DNA of 64,000 bases, taken from contig BDSU01000011.1 in NCBI GenBank assembly GCA_002897675.1, positions 1 to 64,000 on the forward strand, given 5' to 3'. This DNA is from a bacterium BMS3Abin02 (GTDB lineage: Bacteria; Actinomycetota; Acidimicrobiia; Spongiisociales; UBA4744). Each line of letters starts with the position of its first letter. The stretch's first letter is position 1. Of this stretch, positions 42,280-53,459 are shown piece after piece. The position numbers and the translations under genes are program-made. The notes beneath the pieces were generated by a model that saw only the letters and a program-made list of their open reading frames with translations, was not told the DNA's origin and did no database searches.

Positions 42280-43509
42280 ATGCTGCCTACCCGGACCATA
42301 CGCCGACGTCTCATCGGCACACTGTTTGCCGGCTCCGGGATCAACCGCATCGGATTCCTGCTCGCGCTGACGGTTGCGAGCCTCGCCGCTCAGGACATGC
42401 TCGGTTCGGCACTGTGGGCGGGTCTCCCCGCAGCGGTCGGCGTGGCCGGCATGGCGCTCGCCACCACCCCGATGTCGGCCTACATGGCCCGGCGGGGCCG
42501 GCGCGCCGGGATGGTCGCCGGTCAGACGATCGCGGTGGCCGGTGCGCTCGTCGCGGCGGTCGCCGTGTACACCGGGCTGTTCCTTGTGCTGATCGTCGGG
42601 TTTTTTCTCTTCGGGGCCGGCAACAGCTCCGACAGGCTCGCCCGGTACGCAGCCGCCGAAGTCGTTTCCCCGGAACGTCGAGGCTCGGCGATCGCGCTGG
42701 TGGTGTGGGCCGGCACGGTCGGTTCGGTGATCGGACCTTCACTGCTGGAACCCGCCCAGAGGTTCGGGATCGCCGTCGGTGTCACAGGGCTCGCCGGCCC
42801 GTACCTCGGTACGGCGATCGCCTTCGCGCTGGCGGGGATACTCATCGCGGTCCTGCTCCGTCCCGATCCGTTGGAGTTCGCCGCCGAAGAACAGGCCAAG
42901 GCCGACTCGGTTCCCATGCGCGTGTCTGCCCTGTTGCGGATACCGAAGTTCCGCTTCGCGATCGTGGCACTCGTCGCCGGCCAGGTGGTCATGGTGCTGA
43001 TCATGACCATGACCCCGATCTACATCCGTTCCGCCGGACAGAGCCTCGGGATCGTCGGACTCGTGATCAGCGCGCACACGCTGGGCATGTTCGCCCTCTC
43101 GCCGATCACCGGGTGGCTGGCCGATCGGCTGGGACGGATCCAGGTCGTGTTGGGTGGAGACGCGCTGCTGCTGATCGCCGGCGTCCTCGCGGCGTTCGCC
43201 GCAGGGTCCGACCGGGTGCTCCTCGTCGGTTCCCTGTTCCTGCTCGGGCTTGGATGGAACTTCGGGTTTGTGGCCGGCAGCGCTCTCGTCATCGAGGACG
43301 TCGCCCCCGGGGCACGGCTTCGCGCCCAGGGGGTCGCCGACGCATTCGTATGGATGTCGGGCGCCGTCGCGACGGTCGCTTCGGGGTTCCTGCTCGCCGC
43401 CGGCGGCTACGCCGCGCTCAGCCTGGTCGGCGCCGCGCTGGCGCTCGTCCCCCCACTGGTGTTGGTCCGTATGCGGCGTGCAGCGGCCTCGGTCCAACCG
43501 GTGGCCTGA
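42280..43509 (+). CDS. MFS transporter
   Basis: A 409-aa major-facilitator protein with about 12 membrane segments. The loop between helices 2 and 3 is MARRGRRAGMVAGQ, and the matching one after helix 8 is WLADRLGRIQVVLGG (the GxLxDRxGRR-type signature). The substrate is not evident; drug/proton antiport is common in this branch. TACGCT ends six bases before the ATG at 42280, so leaderless transcription is likely. No regulator is adjacent. Confidence 0.87.
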   Translation: MLPTRTIRRRLIGTLFAGSGINRIGFLLALTVASLAAQDMLGSALWAGLPAAVGVAGMALATTPMSAYMARRGRRAGMVAGQTIAVAGALVAAVAVYTGLFLVLIVGFFLFGAGNSSDRLARYAAAEVVSPERRGSAIALVVWAGTVGSVIGPSLLEPAQRFGIAVGVTGLAGPYLGTAIAFALAGILIAVLLRPDPLEFAAEEQAKADSVPMRVSALLRIPKFRFAIVALVAGQVVMVLIMTMTPIYIRSAGQSLGIVGLVISAHTLGMFALSPITGWLADRLGRIQVVLGGDALLLIAGVLAAFAAGSDRVLLVGSLFLLGLGWNFGFVAGSALVIEDVAPGARLRAQGVADAFVWMSGAVATVASGFLLAAGGYAALSLVGAALALVPPLVLVRMRRAAASVQPVA

Positions 43510-43586
43510 GGTCGGGCCGGACGTCCCGACGCTGTCGCGGACTCACCACGGGGGTTCATGACTTCGATCGGTACTCGCAGCGCAAC

Positions 43587-43757
43587 TCACAGCACCATTC
43601 CGTCGGGGAGGACATGCCCGTCAAGCCACTCCAACGCTGTGGCCACGCCTTCGACCGCTGCCGGTTCCCCCAGCCGCAGGTAGACCACCCGTGCGAACCG
43701 GAATCGCCCGGCCAACGGAATGAAACCGGCGTCGTCAGGTTCCGCGTCACTTGCCGC
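43587..43757 (-). pseudogene. Possible gene scrap of about 54 codons
   Basis: A minus-strand frame reads AGFIPLAGRFRFARVVYLRL then AVEGVATALEWLDGHVLPDG before a stop. Base use is coding-like, but there is no ATG or GTG and upstream it runs into the maoC promoter. Family unknown. It may simply be chance. Confidence 0.3.
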
Positions 43758-43802
43758 CTGGTACCTTGACGGGACGCCGGATCGAACAGCAAAGGAGTGG
43801 CC

Positions 43803-44267
43803 ATGCAACACGTCGTTCCCGTCGATCGGCTCGACGACTACATCGGGCGTGATCTCGGTGTTTCCGACTGGATGACGGTCGATCAGGCGCGCGTCGACGC
43901 GTTCGCCGACACGACTCTCGACCACCAGTTCATTCACGTGGATCCGGAACGGGCCAAGGCGACACCGTGGGGCACGACGATCGCCCAGGGGTTCTTGACG
44001 CTGTCGCTGGTCCCGTATCTTCTGTCCTCGACCGGCATCGTTCCCGAGGGCACCGTGATGGCGATCAACTACGGCACCGACAAGGTGCGATTCCTCGAGG
44101 CCGTCAAGGTCCCGAGTGAAATACGAGCCCGCGCATCCCTGGCCGACGTCACGAAGAAGGGTCCCGGCCGCTACGTTCTCAAGGTGGACGCGACGGTCGA
44201 GATCAAGGGTGTGGAGAAGCCGGCCCTCGTTGCCGAGATGCTCGCGATGTTCGTGGTGGCCGAGTGA
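43803..44267 (+). CDS. MaoC-like (R)-specific enoyl-CoA hydratase (NodN-like)
   Basis: A 154-aa hot-dog-fold enzyme. The catalytic segment is FADTTLDHQFIHVDPERAKATPWGTTIAQGFLTLSL (Asp and His of the hydratase motif, D-x4-H). Such proteins hydrate trans-2-enoyl-CoA to (R)-3-hydroxyacyl-CoA, for fatty-acid or polyhydroxyalkanoate metabolism. AAAGGAG lies five bases before the ATG at 43803, which I prefer to the GTG at 43797. It ends just before a repeated palindrome and is convergent to carB. Confidence 0.87.
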   Translation: MQHVVPVDRLDDYIGRDLGVSDWMTVDQARVDAFADTTLDHQFIHVDPERAKATPWGTTIAQGFLTLSLVPYLLSSTGIVPEGTVMAINYGTDKVRFLEAVKVPSEIRARASLADVTKKGPGRYVLKVDATVEIKGVEKPALVAEMLAMFVVAE

Positions 44268-44295
44268 CGCAGGCCCTGATCCGTCCCCAATACCG

Positions 44296-44348
44296 TTGAA
44301 CCCAGGGCTCAGGGTGACCCACAGGGTCACTACGAGCCCAGGGTTCAA
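44296..44348. repeat. Palindromic repeat, family A, copy 1 (bidirectional terminator)
   Basis: TTGAACCCAGGGCTC (44296-44310) and GAGCCCAGGGTTCAA (44334-44348) are inverted repeats with one mismatch at the centre, and an inner stem GTGACCC/GGGTCAC sits between. It separates convergent maoC and carB. A second copy is at 53339-53387. Confidence 0.8.
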
Positions 44349-44351
44349 GGA

Positions 44352-47611
<3,260 letters not shown>

Positions 47612-47612
<1 letters not shown>

Positions 47613-48763
47613 CAGTTCACTCCCAACATCGCAACAAAATCGTCGAAGAGGTGCTGTGCATCGTTGGGGCCTGGGGCGGCCTCGGGGTGATACTGCACAG
47701 AGAACGCGGCGACGTCCCGGCACGCAAGACCTTCGAGGGTTCCATCGTTCAGGTTCTGATGCGTCGCCACGACCGAACCGAACGCGGACTCGACGACCCG
47801 CGGAAGGAGGTGAGGGCCGGGAAGACCTTCGCGAATCGGCGGGTCCTCCTCGGTGAGCGACCAGAGGTCGACCGCGAACCCATGGTTCTGGGCGGTGATC
47901 TCAACCCGCCCGTTGCCGAGAAGGCGCACCGGATGGTTGCCCCCGTGGTGGCCGAACGGCAGCTTGTACGTCGTTGCACCGAGTGCAAGCCCGAGCACTT
48001 GGTGGCCGAGGCAGATGCCGAACACAGGGGTGTTGCCGAGGAGGCCGCGCACCGTCTCGATCGTCGTGACCAGCGGCTCCGGATCGCCGGGACCGTTGGA
48101 GAGGAACACCCCTGAAGGGTTCAACGCCAGCACGTCGACGGTCGGCGTCGTGGCGGGCACGACGTACACCTGCAGTCCCCGGCCCGCCAGCGACCTGAGG
48201 ATGTCCCTCTTGATGCCGAGATCGATTGCGACTACCCGGCCGATCGGATCGCCAGTGGTGTCGATCCGGTACGGCTCGGCGGTCGTGACATCGTCGCAGA
48301 GGTTGCGGTTCGCCATCGACGGCGCCTCTCGTGCCGCCTGCGCGAGGTCGCCGATCGAAACGTCGGTGCCGATCGCCGCCGGCATGGCGCCACGGTCGCG
48401 GACATGTCGGGCCAGCCGCCTCGTGTCGATGTCGGTGAGGGAGACGACCCCACGGTTCTCCAGCCAGTCGCGAAACGAGCCGGTGGACCTCCAATTGGAG
48501 TCTCTGCGAGCCATCGACCGCGTCACCAGCCCTGTGCAGTAGGGGTGGAGCGCCTGGTCGTCCTCCGGGCTGACCCCGTAGTTGCCGATGTGCGGCGAAG
48601 TCATCGCGACGATCTGGCCGGCGTATGACGGATCGGTCACGATCTCCTGATAGCCGGTCATGGCGGTGTTGAACACGATCTCACCGGTGGCGATCCCGTC
48701 GGCGCCCACGGCGATGCCGGAAAAAACCGTGCCGTCGGCGAGCACGAGTGCGCCGGCGGTCAT
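47612..48763 (-). CDS. carA: Carbamoyl-phosphate synthase small (glutaminase) subunit
   Basis: A 383-aa subunit. It opens [20 protein letters not shown] with [20 protein letters not shown], and its class I glutaminase domain has [16 protein letters not shown] (nucleophile Cys), and later [12 protein letters not shown] (His, Glu). It hydrolyses glutamine and tunnels ammonia to CarB. The ATG at 48763 overlaps the stop of a six-codon upstream ORF. It is the first gene of the unit, with a PyrR-like RNA element in its leader, so it is likely controlled by pyrimidine level. Confidence 0.97.
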
Positions 48764-48780
48764 CGGAGAAGCTCGAACAT
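48760..48780 (-). other. Six-codon upstream ORF overlapping carA
   Basis: The mRNA reads ATG TTC GAG CTT CTC CGA TGA (MFELLR). Its stop overlaps the carA ATG, and an AAAGGA site lies in front of it, directly after the PyrR-like hairpin. CarA has no ribosome site of its own, so its translation is probably coupled to this ORF. Confidence 0.5.
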
Positions 48781-48793
48781 GATGCCCATCCTT

Positions 48794-48813
48794 TCCGGCC
48801 TCACGGGACCGGA
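48794..48813 (-). promoter_or_regulatory. PyrR-binding-like RNA hairpin in the carA leader
   Basis: The RNA GGUCCCGUGAGGCC (complement of 48797-48810) matches the PyrR binding-loop consensus ARUCCNGNGAGGYU at all internal positions; the outer A-U pair is changed to G-C, which keeps pairing. It is enclosed by UCCGG/CCGGA. A good -10 box (TATACT, complement of 48834-48839) would give a leader of about 64 nt that carries this element before the ribosome site. Confidence 0.6.
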
Positions 48814-49003
48814 CTTAAAGACTGGTTGCGGCGAGTATAGGGATCGCCATCATCGATTTCGTGCCACGGTTCCGACGGGTGTCATCGGAGGCCCTGCACC
48901 TGCGAGTTCGTCCTATGGGCCCTTGCCTCGATACGGGTTGCGCCCACGAGGTCGAACCGGCTGCTTGCGTTCCTGCCTGACGGCTGTGGGCCACACCTCG
49001 CGT

Positions 49004-49510
49004 CTACGAACCCTGATGGGTGTGTGCCCCCTGGGTGTCCGGGTTGATGCGCAGGCTGGTCGTGACGGAGATCGAGTCGCGGATCGAGCGCGCGACCGGG
49101 CACTTGTCGGCATGGAAGCCAAGCACTCGTTCTACCGTCTCTCGCTGTGTCTCCTGCACACCACTGAGGGTGTAGGTGACGTGGATGCGTCGTACGACGA
49201 GTACGCCACCGTCGTTCTCGACCTCACCGACCACGTCTGCGGTGAGTGTCCCGTTACTTGCGTTGATGCCACGCGCCTCCAGCGCGCCCCCGAAGGTCCC
49301 GGTCAGTCACCCGCCCGCGGCGGCGACCAGGTAGTCGATCGTGGTGGTCGCCGGCGGGTAGTCCTGCGGCGCCACTCCATAGTGGTGAGCGACCTCGGAG
49401 TGCACACCGAACGTGATCGGTTCTTCGCTGCCCGGCAGCCAGGCCCGCCGGATCGGGCCATGGAGTCTCTCGATGTGGCTCTTCGATCGGTAGACGACGT
49501 CGTCGCTCAT
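49004..49510 (-). CDS. OsmC-family peroxidase-like protein, candidate selenoprotein (UGA at residue 68)
   Basis: A 168-residue OsmC/Ohr-fold protein if the in-frame TGA at 49307-49309 is decoded. The flanks are a continuous OsmC sequence: TTTIDYLVAAAGG, TGA, LTGTFGGALEARG. The TGA stands exactly where OsmC proteins have their first, peroxidatic cysteine; the second one (HADKCPVARS, Cys137) is kept. OsmC-like proteins with selenocysteine are known from prokaryotic selenoproteomes. A hairpin with SECIS-like features lies 25 nt downstream. AGGTG lies six bases before the ATG at 49510. The protein would reduce organic hydroperoxides. If the TGA is a plain stop, this is a pseudogene. No sel genes are in the window. 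Confidence 0.7.
49271..49287 (-). promoter_or_regulatory. Candidate bacterial SECIS hairpin in osmC
   Basis: In the mRNA, GCGCGC and GCGCGU form a 6-bp stem around the loop UGGAG. The loop starts 26 nt after the UGA, within the 16-37 nt range described for bacterial SECIS elements, and has G among its first two loop bases, as in the known consensus. Confidence 0.5.
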
Positions 49511-49530
49511 TGTGATCACCTCTGGCGGCG

Positions 49531-49559
49531 AGCGTAGCGTGAAGCGGATCGTAGGTCAC
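49531..49559 (-). promoter_or_regulatory. osmC promoter
   Basis: On the minus strand GTGACC and TACGCT are separated by 17 bp (complement of 49554-49559 and 49531-49536). Transcription would start about 10-15 nt before the ribosome site. The region also serves as the upstream side of divergent ybaK. Confidence 0.55.
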
Positions 49560-49672
49560 GTGCCGAGCTTGCGAGCCATCGTGGTGAGGGCAGCCGCGCG
49601 CCGGCACGTCCCTTGCGGTTGCTCGTGGCGCTCGCCGGGGATTGTTGCCGTCTTGCGTGCCAGCATGGTTCC

Positions 49673-50146
49673 GTGGCGAAGGGAACCAGAGCGATCGATG
49701 TCCTGCGGCGTGCCGGCGTCGAGTTCAGTGTTCACGAGTACCAGATCGGCGAGACGGACCTGTCCTACGGTGAGGCGGCCGCCGCGTCGCTCGGCGTCGA
49801 CTCGGGGCGGGTGTTGAAGACGCTCGTCGCGATGGTCGACGGGAACCCGGTTGTCGGCGTCGTGCCCGTGTCTCGCCACCTCTCCATGAAGAGACTCGCG
49901 AGGGCGGTGGGTGGGAAAAAGGCGACGATGGCCGAGCCGTCCGACGCGCAGCGGCTCACCGGGTATGTGGTCGGTGGGATCAGTCCGTTCGGACAGCGCC
50001 GCCGTCTCCCCGTGTTCGTCGACGCCACCGCCGTCGGCTACGACACGATCTTCGTGAGTGCCGGGCGGCGGGGATTGCAGGTGGAGGTGACGCCGGCCGA
50101 CCTGATGGTGTTGACTCGGGCCACCGAGGCGCCGATTGCCGAGTGA
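49673..50146 (+). CDS. ybaK: YbaK/EbsC-family aminoacyl-tRNA deacylase
   Basis: A 157-aa YbaK-fold protein that hydrolyses mischarged Cys-tRNA(Pro). Motifs are RVLKTLVAMVDGNPVVGVVPVSRHLSMKRLA (catalytic Lys region), GYVVGGISPFGQRRRLPVFVD and FVSAGRRGLQVEVTPADL. The GTG at 49673 gives the family's usual N-terminus (AKGTRAIDVLRRAGVEFSVHEY); the frame extends upstream without a sensible start. It is divergent from osmC. A broken second copy lies at 62.4 kb. Confidence 0.92.
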   Translation: MAKGTRAIDVLRRAGVEFSVHEYQIGETDLSYGEAAAASLGVDSGRVLKTLVAMVDGNPVVGVVPVSRHLSMKRLARAVGGKKATMAEPSDAQRLTGYVVGGISPFGQRRRLPVFVDATAVGYDTIFVSAGRRGLQVEVTPADLMVLTRATEAPIAE

Positions 50147-50178
50147 TCCTCACCGACGACGCGAACTTCCCTTCCTCG

Positions 50179-50225
50179 TTCCCGTGACGCTCGAGCCGGA
50201 TAGTCCCAACGAACCGTCACGAGAA
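50179..50225. repeat. 47-nt palindromic repeat, family B, copy 1
   Basis: Ends TTCCCGTGACG and CGTCACGAGAA pair with one mismatch; the centre reads CTCGAGCCGGATAGTCCC. It lies between convergent ybaK and the DUF885 gene. Other copies are at 52257-52303 and 61601-61647, all exactly 47 nt. Confidence 0.8.
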
Positions 50226-50251
50226 CGGCAAGGTGTGTTGATGAGAGGCCG

Positions 50252-52201
50252 TCAGTGGGCCTTGCCGGTGATGTAGTCGTCGATGCGGCGCTCGAGAACA
50301 TCCAGAGGGATGCTGCCACCACCGAGCACGACATCGTGGAACTCGGCGATGTCGAAACCGTTGCCGAGAGCGTCGGCCGCCTTCTCGCGCAGGCGGAGTA
50401 TCTCCTGCTGGCCGATCAAGTAGCCGGTCGCCTGTGCAGGAACGACCACATAACGCTCGACTTCGTGAGCCCAGGTGGGAACGTAACGGTTCATGTAGCC
50501 CTGGGCCTTCTGCCTCGTCCATCCCATCGAATGGATGCCCGTGTCGGTCACGAGGCGGACCGCTCGCAGCAGCTCCAGCTCGAGGCGACCGATATCTCCG
50601 TACGGGTCGTCCTCATACAGGCCCATCTCCGAGGCGAGCCTCTCCGCGTAGAGGGCCCAGCCCTCCGCGTAGGCGTTGTACTGGTAATAGCGGCGGAACG
50701 ACGGCAGATCGAGTTCTTGGGCGAGGGCTATCTGCAGGTGGTGACCGGGCACGGTCTCATGGTATGTGATCGTCGGCATCGTGCAGGTGGGGATCCGACC
50801 GCCGGCCACGCCCGCATGAAAGACCCCTGGGCGGGTTCCGTCGACAGATGCCGGCATGTAGAAGCCGCCTGCGCCGACCTGCTCCGGGACGACGATGACC
50901 TCGGCCTTCGGAAGGAGATCGAAGTACTTCAGACTTCGGCGTTCGGCCTCGTCGATGAGTGACTCGAACGTCTCCAGGACTTGCCGACGACCGTCCGCGG
51001 TACTGCCGCTCAGGAAGCCGGCTTCCTCCGCCGCCCGCTTCCGCAACCGGCCGAGGCCGACGTCTTGGGGATAACCGAGATCGTCGAAGACGGCCCGCAT
51101 CTCGGTACGGATGCGCTCCACCGCTTCGAGACCAATCTGATGGATGTCATCGGGGGTCAGGTCGGTGGAGGTCTGATCACGAAGCAGGTACGCGTAGTAG
51201 GCGTCGCCATCGGGAAGCCGCCACACACCCGCGTCGTTGGTGGTGAGCGGCTCGATCGAGTTGAGGTGATCGATGAGGGCGAGCCATGCGGGCACGAACG
51301 ACTCGGTCACCGCCATGCGCGCCTCGGCCAGGAGCCGGTCGCGGTCGGTGGCGTCGAGCTCGTCTATCTGCTCGATCTTGTCTCGAAACACCGTGAACAG
51401 TGGAAGGGTGTCGGCGCGGATCGTGTCGAGGGTTGGTGAGCTGGAACCAAGATCGCCCCTCAGGGTTCGAAGGGTTCTGAGGAGGATGAAACGCGGCGGA
51501 ACGACGCCCATGTCTCGGCGGATCTCGAGACCTTCGAGGAGCTGGTCGACCTGCGTGCGGATCTGCTTCAGCCGGGAGATGTAGTCCTCGGCGTCGCCTT
51601 TGGTCGCCATGGGCTGATCTTCGGTGAAGAGACGGAGCAGGTTGTCGTTGTAGCTGGTGAGGAAGTAGTGGATCGGGTTGTCGTGGTACATGAACTCGTG
51701 CCCACGCACCAACTCGTCCAAGTACCACTCGTACACGTCGTAGGAGGTTTGCTCCGCCGGCGACAGGGCATCGCGGTCACGAGCATGGAGCAGTTCCAGG
51801 ATCGCCGATTCCAGATTCTGCGTCTGACGGAGATACGAGTCCGAGAGGTCATTGAGACGATCGTTGCCAAGTCCGTACCGATCTGCCACACGGAGGGAGG
51901 TGAGAAACTCCGGATCTCTGGAGATGAGCCGCCCGTAGGATGCCTCGAGGAACTCGGCGAAAGGCAGGTCGGCCAGACCTTCCACGAGGGCGTCGATCGA
52001 GGGGATGGTCGTTGACGTGGGCGCAGGGGCCGCTGTCGTCGTCGAGGTGGTGGCGGTCAGGGCAGTGGTCGGGGCAGTGGTCGGGGCAGTGGTCGTCGCG
52101 GCCGTCGTGTTGCCGACCGAGTCTGTGCGGACACATCCGGCTGCGAGGGCGGAGACGACTGCGACCGTGCATAGACGCAGGATGACGGACCGTCGAGACA
52201 T
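50252..52201 (-). CDS. DUF885 lipoprotein, putative metallopeptidase
   Basis: A 649-aa lipoprotein with lipobox ALAAGC (Cys23), a long Thr/Ala linker (residues about 32-66) and a DUF885 domain. It has the zinc-type motif YHETVPGHHLQ, with the downstream AYAEGWALYAERLASEMG (second Glu), so it is likely a peptidase acting outside the membrane. RYVVVPAQATGYLIGQQEI near the end is another family signature. The ATG at 52201 starts the signal peptide. The substrate is unknown. It is monocistronic and bounded by family B repeats at both ends. Confidence 0.87.
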   Translation of the reverse strand: MSRRSVILRLCTVAVVSALAAGCVRTDSVGNTTAATTTAPTTAPTTALTATTSTTTAAPAPTSTTIPSIDALVEGLADLPFAEFLEASYGRLISRDPEFLTSLRVADRYGLGNDRLNDLSDSYLRQTQNLESAILELLHARDRDALSPAEQTSYDVYEWYLDELVRGHEFMYHDNPIHYFLTSYNDNLLRLFTEDQPMATKGDAEDYISRLKQIRTQVDQLLEGLEIRRDMGVVPPRFILLRTLRTLRGDLGSSSPTLDTIRADTLPLFTVFRDKIEQIDELDATDRDRLLAEARMAVTESFVPAWLALIDHLNSIEPLTTNDAGVWRLPDGDAYYAYLLRDQTSTDLTPDDIHQIGLEAVERIRTEMRAVFDDLGYPQDVGLGRLRKRAAEEAGFLSGSTADGRRQVLETFESLIDEAERRSLKYFDLLPKAEVIVVPEQVGAGGFYMPASVDGTRPGVFHAGVAGGRIPTCTMPTITYHETVPGHHLQIALAQELDLPSFRRYYQYNAYAEGWALYAERLASEMGLYEDDPYGDIGRLELELLRAVRLVTDTGIHSMGWTRQKAQGYMNRYVPTWAHEVERYVVVPAQATGYLIGQQEILRLREKAADALGNGFDIAEFHDVVLGGGSIPLDVLERRIDDYITGKAH

Positions 52202-52256
52202 GTGCGCTCCTGGGCGTGAGGTTTGAGACTAGACGTGGTCAATCGACAGCCGGCTC

Positions 52257-52303
52257 TTCTCGTGACGCTTGAACCGGATGGTTCCGCCGAAACGTCACGA
52301 GAA
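52257..52303. repeat. 47-nt palindromic repeat, family B, copy 2
   Basis: Ends TTCTCGTGACG and CGTCACGAGAA are perfect inverted repeats; the centre CTTGAACCGGATGGTTCC closely follows copy 1. It overlaps the last codons of the DUF385-like gene and lies upstream of the DUF885 gene. Confidence 0.82.
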
Positions 52304-52678
52304 CTCAGAGAGGTGAAGAAAGTCCTCGACGTCGAGCCTTGCCAAAGCCAGGTGGAACAGCGTCGGCACGGACCGCAGTCCCTCGCCGGTGGGGATGAAC
52401 TGGGGGTCGCTCATCTCCATGATCCGACCGCGGGTCTCCAGGCGACAACCGCCTGCGGCGATGACGTTCTTCACCCAGTCGGTGTCGCGTCCGTAGGTGA
52501 GGGGGATGATGAACCCGTCGCCGTGGGGGATCACGTTGACCGGCGTCGTGTATTGGCGTGCCGATCTCCGGCCGACGTGGTGCACGACACCGAGGAGAGG
52601 TACCACTTTGGCGATTGGCCCGACCACCTTGTTCGTGAAACGGCGGTTGAACTTCGCAAGGGATTTCGAGAGCGGCAT
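52295..52678 (-). CDS. Deazaflavin (F420)-dependent nitroreductase family protein (second DUF385)
   Basis: A 127-aa DUF385/Ddn-like protein. It has LLGVVHHVGRRSARQYTTPVNVIPHGDGFIIPLTYGRDTDWVKNVIAAGGC, the F420-site split-barrel pattern (R-S-G/A-R...TPV, YG..DWV.N..A.G). The ATG at 52678 matches the family's start; the frame stays open to 52783. It should catalyse F420H2-linked reductions. Its last codons are made of a family B repeat, so the C-terminus may have been altered by repeat insertion. Confidence 0.83.
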   Translation of the reverse strand: MPLSKSLAKFNRRFTNKVVGPIAKVVPLLGVVHHVGRRSARQYTTPVNVIPHGDGFIIPLTYGRDTDWVKNVIAAGGCRLETRGRIMEMSDPQFIPTGEGLRSVPTLFHLALARLDVEDFLHLSEFS

Positions 52679-52773
52679 GGCGCCGATCCTACCGCTGAGG
52701 CTCGAAAGACGAGGGTGGGGGCTCAAGGTCCGTTGCCTCAAGGCCGAAACATCATGATCGACAAAGGGGCAAG

Positions 52774-53298
52774 GTGACACCATCCTGGCAGGAGCTCGTT
52801 CGAGCCCGCATGCAAAAGGAAATCGCCGACTGGCGAGAGGAAGGTCGGCATGCCGACCAGCCCGACCTCCCGCTCGTACTGCTGGGCGTCGACGGAGTGA
52901 TCACCGATCTCTCGGCGCGTAGGTCTGAGCAAGATCCGGACGTCGAGCAGCCAGTTCCGCTGATTCCGGAGTACATGTCCGGTCTGGTCGGGCATATTGT
53001 CGATATCGCCGAGGTCTGGTGGTGCAGCACCGACGATCAAGACTCGCTCGACGATCTTTGCGGTGTCCTCGGAATCCGAACGTTGCCCGTCGTGGCGCTG
53101 GCGAGCGACGAGATGTCGGATGCGAGTGTGCGCCGCCTTCTCTGGAACGCCGATGCCGGCGGGCGTGCCACGTATTTCATCGATGACTTCTCCGGTGTGG
53201 TGCCGGCGCGTCTCCCCGATGGCACGGTCGTGATCGACACAGCGGTCGACATGGTGCTGCGGCCCGAACGGGTCCCTTCGGAACTGCGCCCCGGATAG
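52774..53298 (+). CDS. HAD-like protein lacking the nucleophile Asp
   Basis: A 174-aa protein with the look of a small HAD-superfamily fold: LVLLGVDGVITDLSARR at residues 32-48, a WWCSTDDQDS strand, and a late YFIDDFSG strand (motif IV-like DD). In active HADs the first motif reads DxDGVx; here the first Asp is Gly (GVDGV), so phosphatase chemistry is unlikely as such. GTG start at 52774 after AAAGGGG. The gene is divergent to the DUF385 gene and convergent with xylB. It could be a regulator or a pseudo-enzyme. Confidence 0.65.
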   Translation: MTPSWQELVRARMQKEIADWREEGRHADQPDLPLVLLGVDGVITDLSARRSEQDPDVEQPVPLIPEYMSGLVGHIVDIAEVWWCSTDDQDSLDDLCGVLGIRTLPVVALASDEMSDASVRRLLWNADAGGRATYFIDDFSGVVPARLPDGTVVIDTAVDMVLRPERVPSELRPG

Positions 53299-53338
53299 GG
53301 CTGCGGACCAAAGTTCCGACGCAGCCGATTCATGTTCC

Positions 53339-53387
53339 GAACCCAGGGCTCGTAGATACGCTCAGCGCACCTACGAGCCCTGGGTTC
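53339..53387. repeat. Palindromic repeat, family A, copy 2 (bidirectional terminator)
   Basis: GAACCCAGGGCTCGTAG (53339-53355) and CTACGAGCCCTGGGTTC (53371-53387) form a perfect 17-bp stem with a 15-nt loop. It lies between the convergent HAD-like and xylB genes and shares GAACCCAGGGCTC with copy 1 at 44296. Confidence 0.85.
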
Positions 53388-53459
53388 AGTGAGATGCCCT
53401 CGGCTGGAGAGGCGGCGGAGTTGGAACTCATAGAGATGGGTCCGGTCTCGACTACGACG

